This document shows positions 43,201 to 58,200 of a DNA stretch of 64,000 bases, in pieces. The DNA comes from Sthenelais limicola (lineage: Eukaryota; Annelida; Polychaeta; Phyllodocida; Sigalionidae), in contig OW804099.1 in the NCBI GenBank assembly GCA_942159475.1, positions 14,452,999 to 14,516,998 of the forward strand, read 5' to 3'. Under the pieces are notes generated by a model. That model saw only the letters and a list, made by a program, of their open reading frames with translations, ran no database searches and was not told the origin of the DNA. The translations under genes and the position numbers were made by a program. Position 1 is the first letter of the stretch, and the number at the start of each line of letters is the position of its first letter.

Positions 43201-46200
43201 CACACCTCCCACTGCTTTAATATAAGCCAGCCTGGTGCATGTATCCATACATGACATACTCACTCTTGCTGCACCTGTACATATGGTAGCACTTACACAC
43301 ACCTCCCACTGCTTTAATATAAGCCAGCCTGGTGCATGTATCCATACATGACATACTCACTCTTGCTGCACCTGTACATATGGTAGCACTTACACACACC
43401 TCCCACTGCTTTAATATAAGCCAGCCTGGTGCATGTATCCATACATGACATACTCTTGCTGCACCTGTACATATGGTAGCACTTACACACACCTCCCACT
43501 GCTTTAATATAAGCCAGCCTGGTGCATGTATCCATACATGACATACTCACCCTTGCTGCACCTGTACATATGGTAGCACTTACACACCTCCCACTGCTTT
43601 AATATAAGCCAGCCTGGTGCATGTATCCATACATGACATACTAACTCTTGCTGCACCTGTAGATATGGTAGCACTTACACACCTCCCACTGCTTTAATAT
43701 AAGCCAGCCTGGTGCATGTATCCATACATGACACACTCTTGCTGCACCTGTACATATGGTAGCACTTACACACACCTCCCACTGCTTTAATATAAGCCAG
43801 CCTGGTGCATGTATCCATACATGACATACTCTTGCTGCACCTGTACATATGGTAGCACTTACACACCTCCCACTGCTTTAATATAAGCCAGCCTGGTGCA
43901 TGTATCCATACATGGCATACTCTTGCTGCACCTGTACATATGGTAGCACTTACACACACCTCCCACTGCTTTAATTTAAGCCAGCCTGGTGCATGTATCC
44001 ATACATGACATACTCTTGCTGCACCTGTACATATGGTAGCACTTACACACACCTCCCACTGCTTTAATATAAGCCAGCCTGGTGCATGTATCCATACATG
44101 ACATACTCACTCTTGCTGCACCTGTACATATGGTAGCACTTACACACACCTCCCACTGCTTTAATATAAGCCAGCCTGGTGCATGTATCCATACATGACA
44201 TACTCACTCTTGCTGCACCTGTATACATATGGTAGCACTTACACACCTCCCACTGCTTTAATATAAGCCAGCCTGGTGCATGTATCCATACATGACATAC
44301 TCTTGCTGCACCTGTACATATGGTAGCGCTTACACACACCTCCCACTGCTTTAATATAAGCCAGCCTGGTGCATGTATCCATACATGACATACTCACTCT
44401 TGCTGCACCTGTACATATGGTAGCACTTACACACCTCCCACTGCTTTAATATAAGCCAGCCTGGTGCATGTATCCATACATGACATACTCACTCTTGCTG
44501 CACCTGTAGATATGGTAGCACTTACACACACCTCCCACTGCTTTAATATAAGCCAGCCTGGTGCATGTATCCATACATGACATACTCACTCTTGCTGCAC
44601 CTGTATACATATGGTAGCACTTACACACCTCCCACTGCTTTAATATAAGCCAGCCTGGTGCATGTATCCATACATGACATACTCTTGCTGCACCTGTACA
44701 TATGGTAGCACTTACACACACCTCCCACTGCTTTAATATAAGCCAGCCTGGTGCATGTATCCATACATGACATACTCTTGCTGCACCTGTACATATGGTA
44801 GCACTTACACACCTCCCACTGCTTTAATATAAGCCAGCCTGGTGCATGTATCCATACATGACATACTCTTGCTGCACCTGTACATATGGTAGCACTTACA
44901 CACACCTCCCACTGCTTTAATATAAGCCAGCCTAGTGCATGTATCCATACATGACACACTCTTGCTGCACCTGTACATATGGTAGCACTTACACACACCT
45001 CCCACAGCTTTAATATAAGCCAGCCTGGTGCATGTATCCATACATGACATACTCTTGCTGCACCTGTACATATGGTAGCACTTACACACCTCCCACTGCT
45101 TTAATATAAGCCAGCCTGGTGCATGTATCCATACATGGCATACTCTTGCTGCACCTGTACATATGGTAGCACTTACACACACCTCCCACTGCTTTAATTT
45201 AAGCCAGCCTGGTGCATGTATCCATACATGACATACTCTTGCTGCACCTGTAGATATGGTAGCACTTACACACACCTCCCACTGCTTTAATATAAGCCAG
45301 CCTGGTGCATGTATCCATACATGACATACTCTTGCTGCACCTGTACATATGGTAGCACTTACACACCTCCCACTGCTTTAATATAAGCCAGCCTGGTGCA
45401 TGTATCCATACATGACATACTCACTCTTGCTGCACCTGTACATATGGTAGCACTTACACACACCTCCCACTGCTTTAATATAAGCCAGCCTGGTGCATGT
45501 ATCCATACATGACATACTCTTGCTGCACCTGTACATATGGTAGCACTTACACACACCTCCCACTGCTTTAATATAAGCCAGTCTGGTGCATGTATCCATA
45601 CATGACATACTCACTCTTGCTGCACCTGTACATATGGTAGCACTTACACACACCTCCCACTGCTTTAATATAAGCCAGCCTGGTGCATGTATCCATACAT
45701 GACATACTCTTGCTGCACCTGTACATATGGTAGCACTTACACACCTCCCACTGCTTTAATATAAGCCAGCCTGGTGCATGTATCCATACATGACATACTC
45801 TTGCTGCACCTGTACATATGGTAGCACTTACACACCTCCCACTGCTTTAATATAAGCCAGCCTGGTGCATGTATCCATACATGACATACTCTTGCTGCAC
45901 CTGTACATATGGTAGCACTTACACACCTCCCACTGCTTTAATATAAGCCAGCCTGGTGCATGTATCCATACATGACATACTCTTGCTGCACCTGTACATA
46001 TGGTAGCACTTACACACCTCCCACTGTTTTAATATAAGCCAGCCTGGTGCATGTATCCATACATGACATACTCACTCTTGCTGCACCTGTACATATGGTA
46101 GCACTTACACACCTCCCACTGCTTTAATATAAGCCAGCCTGGTGCATGTATCCATACATGACATACTCTTGCTGCACCTGTACATATGGTAGCACTTACA

Positions 46201-49200
46201 CACCTCCCACTGCTTTAATATAAGCCAGCCTGGTGCATGTATCCATACATGACATACTCACTCTTGCTGCACCTGTACATACGGTAGCACTTACACACCT
46301 CCCACTGCTTTAATATAAGCCAGCCTGGTGCATGTATCCATACATGACATACTCACTCTTGCTGCACCTGTACATATGGTAGCACTTACACACCTCCCAC
46401 TGCTTTAATATAAGCCAGCCTGATGCATGTATCCATACATGACATACTCACTCTTGCTGCACCTGTACATATGGTAGCACTTACACACACCTCCCACTGC
46501 TTTAATATAAGCCAGCCTGGTGCATGTATCCATACATGACATACTCACTCTTGCTGCACCTGTACATATGGTAGCACCTACACACACCTCCCACTGCTTT
46601 AATATAAGCCAGCCTGGTGCATGTATCCATACATGACATACTCACTCTTGCTGCACCTGTACATATGGTAGCACTTACACACACCTCCCACTGCTTTAAT
46701 ATAAGCCAGCCTGGTGCATGTATCCATACATGACATACTCTTGCTGCACCTGTACATATGGTAGCACTTACACACACCTCCCACTGCTTTAATATAAGCC
46801 AGCCTGGTGGATGTATCCATACATGACACACTCTTGCTGCACCTGTACATATGGTAGCACTTACACACACCTCCCACTGCTTTAATATAAGCCAGCCTGG
46901 TGCATGTATCCATACATGACATGCTCTTGCTGCACCTGTACATATGGTAGCACTTACACACCTCCCACTGCTTTAATATAAGCCAGCCTGGTGCATGTAT
47001 CCATACATGACATACTCTTGCTGCACCTGTACATATGGTAGCACTTACACACACCTCCCACTGCTTTAATATAAGCCAGCCTGGTGCATGTATCCATACA
47101 TGACATACTCTTGCTGCACCTGTACATATGGTAGCACTTACAAACACCTCCCACTGCTTTAATATAAGCCAGCCTGGTGCATGTATCCATACATGACATA
47201 CTCACGCTTGCTGCACCTGTACATATGGTAGCACTTACACACACCTCCCACTGCTTTAATATAAGCCAGCCTGGTGCATGTATCAATACATGACATACTC
47301 ACTCTTGCTGCACCTGTACATATGGTAGCACTTACACACCTCCCACTGCTTTAATATAAGCCAGCCTGGTGCATATATCCATACATGACATACTCACTCT
47401 TGCTGCACCTGTACATATGGTAGCACTTACACACCTCCCACTGCTTTAATATAAGCCAGCCTGGTGCATGTATCCATACATGACATACTCTTGCTGCACC
47501 TGTACATATGGTAGCACTTACACACCTCCCACTGTTTTAATATAAGCCAGCCTGGTGCATGTATCCATACATGACATACTCTTGCTGCACCTGTACATAT
47601 GGTAGCACTTACACACACCTCCCACTGCTTTAATATAAGCCAGCCTGGTGCATGTATCCATACATGACACACTCTTGCTGCACCTGTACATATGGTAGCA
47701 CTTACACACACCTCCCACTGCTTTAATATAAGCCAGCCTGGTGCATGTATCCATACATGACATACTCACTCTTGCTGCACCTGTACATATGGTAGCACTT
47801 ACACACCTCCCACTGCTTTAATATAAGCCAGCCTGGTGCATGTATCCATACATGACATACTCACTCTTGCTGCACCTGTAGATATGGTAGCACTTACACA
47901 CACCTCCCAATGCTTTAATATAAGCCAGCCTGGTGCATGTATCCATACATGACATACTCTTGCTGCACCTGTACATATGGTAGCAATTACACACCTCCCA
48001 CTGCTTTAATATAAGCCAGCCTGGTGCATGTATCCATACATGACATACTCACTCTTGCTGCACCTGTACATATGGTAGCACTTACACACCTCCCACTGCT
48101 TTAATATAAGCCAGCCTGGTGCATGTATCCATACATGACATACTCACTCTTGCTGCACCTGTACATATGGTAGCACTTACACACACCTCCCACTGCTTTA
48201 ATATAAGCCAGCCTGGTGCATGTATCCATACATGACATACTCTTGCTGCACCTGTACATATGGTAGCACTTACACACACCTCCCACTGCTTTAATATAAG
48301 CCAGCCTGGTGCATGTATCCATACATGACATACTCTTACTGCACCTGTACATATGGTAGCACTTACACACCTCCCACTGCTTTAATATAAGCCAGCCTGG
48401 TGCATGTATCCATACATGACATACTCTTGCTGCACCTGTACATATGGTAGCACTTACACACACCTCCCACTGCTTTAATATAAGCCAGCCTGGTGCATGT
48501 ATCCATACATGACATACTCACTCTTGCTGCACCTGTACATATGGTAGCACTTACACACACCTCCCACTGCTTTAATATAAGCCAGCCTGGTGCATGTATC
48601 CATACATGACATACTCACTCTTGCTGCACCTATACATATGGTAGCACCTATACACCTCCCACTGCTTTAATATAAGCCAGCCTGGTGCATGTATCCATAC
48701 ATGACATACTCTTGCTGCACCTGTACATATGGTAGCACTTACACACCTCCCACTGCTTTAATATAAGCCAGCCTGGTGCATGTATCCATACATGACATAC
48801 TCTTGCTGCACCTGTACATATGGTAGCACTTACACACACCTCCCACTGCTTTAATATAAGCCAGCCTGGTGCATGTATCCATACATGACATACTCTTACT
48901 GCACCTGTACATATGGTAGCACTTACACACCTCCCACTGCTTTAATATAAGCCAGCCTGGTGCATGTATCCATACATGACATACTCTTGCTGCACCTGTA
49001 CATATGGTAGCACTTACACACACCTCCCACTGCTTTAATATAAGCCAGCCTGGTGCATGTATCCATACATGACATACTCTTGCTGCACCTGTACATATGG
49101 TAGCACTTACACACCTCCCACTGCTTTAATATAAGCCAGCCTGGTGCATGTATCCATACATGACATACTCTTGCTGCACCTGTACATATGGTAGCACCTA

Positions 49201-52200
49201 CACACACCTCCCACTGCTTTAATATAAGCCAGCCTGGTGCATGTATCCATACATGACATACTCTTGCTGCACCTGTACATATGGTAGCACTTACACACCT
49301 CCCACTGCTTTAATATAAGCCAGCCTGGTGCATGTATCCATACATGACATACTCTTGCTGCACCTGTACATATGGTAGCACTTACACACACCTCCCACTG
49401 CTTTAATATAAGCCAGCCTGGTGCATGTATCCATACATGACATACTCTTGCTGTACCAGTACATATGGTAGCACTTACACACACCTCCCACTGCTTTAAT
49501 ATAAGCCAGCCTGGTGCATGTATCCATACATGACATACTCTTGCTGCACCTGTACATATGGTAGCACTTACACACACCTCCCACTGCTTTAATATAAGCC
49601 AGCCTGGTGCATGTATCCATACATGACATACTCTTGCTGCACCTGTACATATGGTAGCACTTACACACACCTCCCACTGCTTTAATATAAGCCAGCCTGG
49701 TGCATGTATCCATACATGACATACTCTTGCTGTACCTGTACATATGGTAGCACTTACACACACCTCCCACTGCTTTAATATAAGCCAGCCTGGTGCATGT
49801 ATCCATACATGACATACTCTTGCTGCACCTGTACATATGGTAGCACTTACACACCTCCCACTGCTTTAATATAAGCCAGCCTGGTGCATGTATCCATACA
49901 TGACATACTCTTGCTGCACCTGTACATATGGTAGCACTTACACACCTCCCACTGCTTTAATATAAGCCAGCCTGGTGCATGTATCCATACATGACATACT
50001 CTTGCTGCACCTGTACATATGGTAGCACTTACACACACCTCCCACTGCTTTAATATAAGCCAGCCTGGTGCATGTATCCATACATGACATACTCTTGCTG
50101 CACCTGTACATATGGTAGCACTTACACACCTCCCACTGCTTTAATATAAGCCAGCCTGGTGCATGTATCCATACATGACATACTCTTGCTGCACCTGTAC
50201 ATATGGTAGCACTTACACACACCTCCCACTGCTTTAATATAAGCCAGCCTGGTGCATGTATCCATACATGACATACTCTTGCTGCACCTGTACATATGGT
50301 AGCACTTACACACCTCCCACTGCTTTAATATAAGCCAGCCTGGTGCATGTATCCATACATGACATACTCACTCTTGCTGCACCTGTACATATGGTAGCAC
50401 TTACACACACCTCCCACTGCTTTAATATAAGCCAGCCTGGTGCATGTATCCATACATGACATACTCTTGCTGCACCTGTACATATGGTAGCACTTACACA
50501 CCTCCCACTGCTTTAATATAAGCCAGCCTGGTGCATGTATCCATACATGACATACTCTTGCTGCACCTGTACATATGGTAGCACCTACACACACCTCCCA
50601 CTGCTTTAATATAAGCCAGCCTGGTGCATGTATCCATACATGACATACTCTTGCTGCACCTGTACATATGGTAGCACTTACACACCTCCCACTGCTTTAA
50701 TATAAGCCAGCCTGGTGCATGTATCCATACATGACATACTCTTGCTGTACCAGTACATATGGTAGCACTTACACACACCTCCCACTGCTTTAATATAAGC
50801 CAGCCTGGTGCATGTATCCATACATGACATACTCTTGCTGTACCTGTACATATGGTAGCACTTACACACACCTCCCACTGCTTTAATATAAGCCAGCCTG
50901 GTGCATGTATCCATACATGACATACTCTTGCTGCACCTGTACATATGGTAGCACTTACACACCTCCCACTGCTTTAATATAAGCCAGCCTGGTGCATGTA
51001 TCCATACATGACATACTCTTGCTGCACCTGTACATATGGTAGCACTTACACACACCTCCCACTGCTTTAATATAAGCCAGCCTGGTGCATGTATCCATAC
51101 ATGACATACTCACTCTTGCTGCACCTGTACATATGGTAGCACTTACACACACCTCCCACTGCTTAAATATAAGCCAGCCTGGTGCATGTATCCATACATG
51201 ACATACTCTTGCTGCACCTGTACATATGGTAGCACTTACACACCTCCCACTGCTTTAATATAAGCCAGCCTGGTGCATGTATCCATACATGACATACTCA
51301 CTCTTGCTGCACCTGTACATATGGTAGCACTTACACACACCTCCCACTGCTTTAATATAAGCCAGCCTGGTGCATGTATCCATACATGACATACTCTTGC
51401 TGCACCTGTACATATGGTAGCACTTACACACCTCCCACTGCTTTAATATAAGCCAGTCTGGTGCATGTATCCATACATGACATACTCACTCTTGCTGCAC
51501 CTGTACATATGGTAGCACTTACACACACCTCCCACTGCTTTAATATAAGCCAGCCTGGTGCATGTATCCATACATGACATACTCTTGCTGCACCTGTACA
51601 TATGGTAGCACTTACACACCTCCCACTGCTTTAATATAAGCCAGCCTGGTGCATGTATCCATACATGGCATACTCTTGCTGCACCTGTACATATGGTAGC
51701 ACTTACACACCTCCCACTGCTTTAATATAAGCCTGCCTGGTGCATGTATCCATACATGATATACTCTTGCTGCACCTGTACATATGGTAGCACTAACACA
51801 CCTCCCACTGCTTTAATTTAAGCCAGCCTGGTGCATGTATCCATACATGACATACTCTTGCTGGACCTGTACATATGGTAGCACTTACACACCTCCCACT
51901 GCTTTAATATAAGCCAGCCTGGTGCATGTATCCATACATGACATACTCTTGCTGCACTTGTACATATGGTAGCACTTACACACCTCCCACTGCTTTAATA
52001 TAAGCCAGCCTGGTGCATGTATCCATACATGACATACTCACTCTTGCTGCACCTGTACATATGGTAGCACCTACACACACCTCCCACTGCTTTAATATAA
52101 GCCAGCCTGGTGCATGTATCCATACATGACACACTCTTGCTGCACCTGTACATATGGTAGCACTTACACACCTCCCACTGCTTTAATATAAGCCAGCCTG

Positions 52201-55200
52201 GTGCATGTATCCATACATGACATACTCACTCTTGCTGCACCTGTACATATGGTAGCACTTACACACACCTCCCACTGCTTTAATATAAGCCAGCCTGGTG
52301 CATGTATCCATACATGACATACTCTTGCTGCACCTGTACATATGGTAGCACTTACACACACCTCCCACTGCTTTAATATAAGCCAGCCTGGTGCATGTAT
52401 CCATACATGACATGCTCTTGCTGCACCTGTACATATGGTAGCGATTACACACACCTCCCACTGCTTTAATATAAGCCAGCCTGGTGCATGTATCCATACA
52501 TGACATACTCTTGCTGCACCTGTACATATGGTAGCACTTACACACCTCCCACTGCTTTAATATAAGCCAGCCTGGTGCATGTATCCATACATGACATACT
52601 CTTGCTGCACCTGTAGATATGGTAGCACTTACACACACCTCCCACTGCTTTAATATAAGCCAGCCTGGTGCATGTATCCATACATGACATACTCACTCTT
52701 GCTGCACCTGTACATATGGTAGCACTTACACACACCTCCCACTGCTTTAATATAAGCCAGCCTGGTGCATGTATCCATACATGACATACTCTTGCTGCAC
52801 CTGTACATATGGTAGCACTTACACACCCCTCCCACTGCTTTAATATAAGCCAGCCTGGTGCATGTATCCATACATGACATACTCACTCTTGCTGCACCTG
52901 TACATATGGTAGCACTTACACACACCTCCCACTGCTTTAATATAAGCCAGCCTGGTGCATGTATCCATACATGACATACTCTTGCTGCACCTGTACATAT
53001 GGTAGCACTTACACACCTCCCACTGCTTTAATATAAGCCAGCCTGGTGCATGTATCCATACATGACATACTCACTCTTGCTGCACCTGTACATATGGTAG
53101 CACTTACACACCTTCCACTGCTTTAATATAAGCCAGCCTGGTGCATGTATCCATACATGACATACTCTTGCTGCACCTGTACATATGGTAGCACTTACAC
53201 ACCTCCCACTGCTTTAATATAAGCCAGCCTGGTGCATGTATCAATACAATATTTACTCACTCTTGCTGCACCTGTACATATGGTAGCACTTACACACCTC
53301 CCACTGCTTTAATATAGGCCAGCCTGGTGCATGTATCCATACATGACATACTCTTGCTGCACCTGTACATATGGTAGCGATTACACACACCTCCCACTGC
53401 TTTAATATAAGCCAGCCTGGTGCATGTATCCATACATGACATACTCTTGCTGCACCTGTACATATGGTAGCACTTACACACCTCCCACTGCTTTAATATA
53501 AGCCAGTCTGGTGCATGTATCCATACATGACATACTCACTCTTGCTGCACCTGTACATATGGTAGCACTTACACACACCTCCCACTGCTTTAATATAAGC
53601 CAGCCTGGTGCATGTATCCATACATGACATACTCTTGCTGCACCTGTACATATGGTAGCACCTACACACACCTCCCACTGCTTTAATATAAGCCAGCCTG
53701 GTGCATGTATCCATACATGACATACTCTTGCTGCACCTGTACATATGGTAGCACTTACACACCTCCCACTGCTTTAATATAAGCCAGCCTGGTGCATGTA
53801 TCCATACATGACATACTCTTGCTGCACCTGTACATATGGTAGCACTTACACACACCTCCCACTGCTTTAATATAAGCCAGCCTGGTGCATGTATCCATAC
53901 ATGACATACTCTTGCTGCACCTGTACATATGGTAGCACTTACACACCTCCCACTGCTTTAATATAAGCCAGCCTGGTGCATGTATCCATACATGACATAC
54001 TCACTCTTGCTGCACCTGTAGATATGGTAGCACTTACACACCTCCCAGTGCTTTAATATAAGCCAGCCTGGTGCATGTATCCATACATGACATACTCACT
54101 CTTGCTGCACCTGTAGATATGGTAGCACTTACACACACCTCCCACTGCTTTAATATAAGCCAGCCTGGTGCATGTATCCATACATGACATACTCACTCTT
54201 GCTGCACCTGTAGATATGGTAGCACTTACACACACCTCCCACTGCTTTAATATAAGCCAGCCTGGTGCATGTATCCATACATGACATACTCACTCTTGCT
54301 GCACCTGTACATATGGTAGCACTTACACACACCTCCCACTGCTTTAATATAAGCCAGCCTGGTGCATGTATCCATACATGACATACTCACTCTTGCTGCA
54401 CCTGTAGATATGGTAGCACTTACACACCTCCCACTGCTTTAATATAAGCCAGCCTGGTGCATGTATCCCATACATGACATACTCTTGCTGCACCTGTACA
54501 TATGGTAGCACTTACACACCTCCCACTGCTTTAATATAAGCCAGCCTGGTGCATGTATCCATACATGACATACTCTTGCTGCACCTGTACATATGGTAGC
54601 ACTTACACACACCTCCCACTGCTTTAATATAAGCCAGCCTGGTGCATGTATCCATACATGACATACTCTTGCTGCACCTGTACATATGGTAGCACTTACA
54701 CACACCTCCCACTGCTTTAATATAAGCCAGCCTGGTGCATGTATCCATACATGACATACTCACTCTTGCTGCACCTGTACATATGGTAGCACTTACACAC
54801 ACCTCCCACTGCTTTAATATAAGCCAGCCTGGTGCATGTATCCATACATGACATACTCACTCTTGCTGCACCTGTACATATGGTAGCACCTACACACACC
54901 TCCCACTGCTTTAATATAAGCCAGCCTGGTGCATGTATCCATACATGACATACTCTTGCTGCACCTGTACATATGGTAGCACTTACACACACCTCCCACT
55001 GCTTTAATATAAGCCAGCCTGGTGCATGTATCCATACATGACATGCTCTTGCTGCACCTGTACATATGGTAGCGATTACACACACCTCCCACTGCTTTAA
55101 TATAAGCCAGCCTGGTGCATGTATCCATACATGACATACTCTTGCTGCACCTGTACATATGGTAGCACTTACACACCTCCCACTGCTTTAATATAAGCCA

Positions 55201-58200
55201 GCCTGGTGCATGTATCCATACATGACATACTCTTGCTGCACCTGTAGATATGGTAGCACTTACACACACCTCCCACTGCTTTAATATAAGCCAGCCTGGT
55301 GCATGTATCCATACATGACATACTCACTCTTGCTGCACCTGTACATATGGTAGCACTTACACACACCTCCCACTGCTTTAATATAAGCCAGCCTGGTGCA
55401 TGTATCCATACATGACATACTCACTCTTGCTGCACTTGTTCATACGGTAGCACTTACACACCTCCCACTGCTTTAATATAAGCCAGCCTGGTGCATGTAT
55501 CCATACAATATTTACTCACTCTTGCTGCACCTGTACATATGGTAGCACTTACACACCTCCCACTGCTTTAATATAGGCCAGCCTGGTGCATGTATCCATA
55601 CATGACATACTCTTGCTGCACCTGTACATATGGTAGCGATTACACACACCTCCCACTGCTTTAATATAAGCCAGCCTGGTGCATGTATCCATACATGACA
55701 TACTCTTGCTGCACCTGTACATATGGTAGCACTTACACACCTCCCACTGCTTTAATATAAGCCAGTCTGGTGCATGTATCCATACATGACATACTCACTC
55801 TTGCTGCACCTGTACATATGGTAGCACTTACACACACCTCCCACTGCTTTAATATAAGCCAGCCTGGTGCATGTATCCATACATGACATACTCTTGCTGC
55901 ACCTGTACATATGGTAGCACCTACACACACCTCCCACTGCTTTAATATAAGCCAGCCTGGTGCATGTATCCATACATGACATACTCTTGCTGCACCTGTA
56001 CATATGGTAGCACTTACACACACCTCCCACTGCTTTAATATAAGCCAGCCTGGTGCATGTATCCATACATGACATACTCTTGCTGCACCTGTACATATGG
56101 TAGCACTTACACACCTCCCACTGCTTTAATATAAGCCAGCCTGGTGCATGTATCCATACATGACATACTCACTCTTGCTGCACCTGTAGATATGGTAGCA
56201 CTTACACACCTCCCAGTGCTTTAATATAAGCCAGCCTGGTGCATGTATCCATACATGACATACTCACTCTTGCTGCACCTGTAGATATGGTAGCACTTAC
56301 ACACACCTCCCACTGCTTTAATATAAGCCAGCCTGGTGCATGTATCCATACATGACATACTCACTCTTGCTGCACCTGTAGATATGGTAGCACTTACACA
56401 CCTCCCACTGCTTTAATATAAGCCAGCCTGGTGCATGTATCCATACATGACATACTCACTCTTGCTGCACCTGTAGATATGGTAGCACTTACACACCTCC
56501 CACTGCTTTAATATAAGCCAGCCTGGTGCATGTATCCATACATGACATACTCTTGCTGCACCTGTACATATGGTAGCACTTACACACACCTCCCACTGCT
56601 TTAATATAAGCCAGCCTGGTGCATGTATCCATACATGACATACTCTTGCTGCACCTGTACATATGGTAGCACTTACACACCTCCCACTGCTTTAATTTAA
56701 GCCAGCCTGGTGCATGTATCCATACATGACATACTCACTCTTGCTGCACCTGTAGATATGGTAGCACTTACACACACCTCCCACTGCTTTAATATAAGCC
56801 AGCCTGGTGCATGTATCCCATACATGACATACTCACTCTTGCTGCACCTGTATACATATGGTAGCACTTACACACCTCCCACTGCTTTAATATAAGCCAG
56901 CCTGGTGCATGTATCCATACATGACATACTCTTGCTGCACCTGTACATATGGTAGCACTTACACACCTCCCACTGCTTTAATATAAGCCAGCCTGGTGCA
57001 TGTATCCATACATGACATACTAACTCTTGCTGCACCTGTACATATGGTAGCACCTACACACACCTCCCACTGCTTTAATATAAGCCAGCCTGGTGCATGT
57101 ATCCCATACATGACATACTAACTCTTGCTGCACCTGTAGATATGGTAGCACTTACACACCTCCCACTGCTTTAATATAAGCCAGCCTGGTGCATGTATCC
57201 ATACATGACATACTCTTGCTGCACCTGTACATATGGTAGCACTTACACACCTCCCACTGCTTTAATATAAGCCAGCCTGGTGCATGTATCCATACATGAC
57301 ATACTCTTGCTGCACCTGTACATATGGTAGCACTTACACACCTCCCACTGCTTTAATATAAGCCAGCCTGGTGCATGTATCCATACATGACATACTCACT
57401 CTTGCTGTACCTGTACATATGGTAGCACTTACACACACCTCCCACTGCTTTAATATAAGCCAGCCTGGTGCATGTATCCATACATGACACACTCTTGCTG
57501 CACCTGTACATATGGTAGCACTTACACACACCTCCCAATGCTTTAATATAAGCCAGCCTGGTGCATGTATCCATACATGACATACTCTTGCTGCACCTGT
57601 ACATATGGTAGCACTTACACACCTCTCACTGCTTTGATATAAGCCAGCCTGGTGCATGTATCCATACATGGCATACTCTTGCTGCACCTGTACATATGGT
57701 AGCACTTACACACACCTCCCACTGCTTTAATTTAAGCCAGCCTGGTGCATGTATCCATACATGACATACTCTTGCTGCACCTGTACATATGGTAGCACTT
57801 ACACACCTCCCACTGCTTTAATATAAGCCAGCCTGGTGCATCGATCCATACATGACATACTCACTCTTGCTGCACCTGTATATATGGTAGCACCTACACA
57901 CACCTCCCACTGCTTTAATATAAGCCAGCCTGGTGCATGTATCCATACATGACAAACTCTTGCTGCACCTATACATATGGTAGCACTTACACACCTCCCA
58001 CTGCTTTAATATAAGCCAGCCTAGTGCATGTATCCATACATGACACACTCTTGCTGCACCTGTACATATGGTAGCACTTACACACCTCCCACTGCTTTAA
58101 TATAAGCCAGCCTGGTGCATGTATCCATACATGACATACTCACTCTTGCTGCACCTGTACATATGGTAGCACTTACACACACCTCCCACTGCTTTAATAT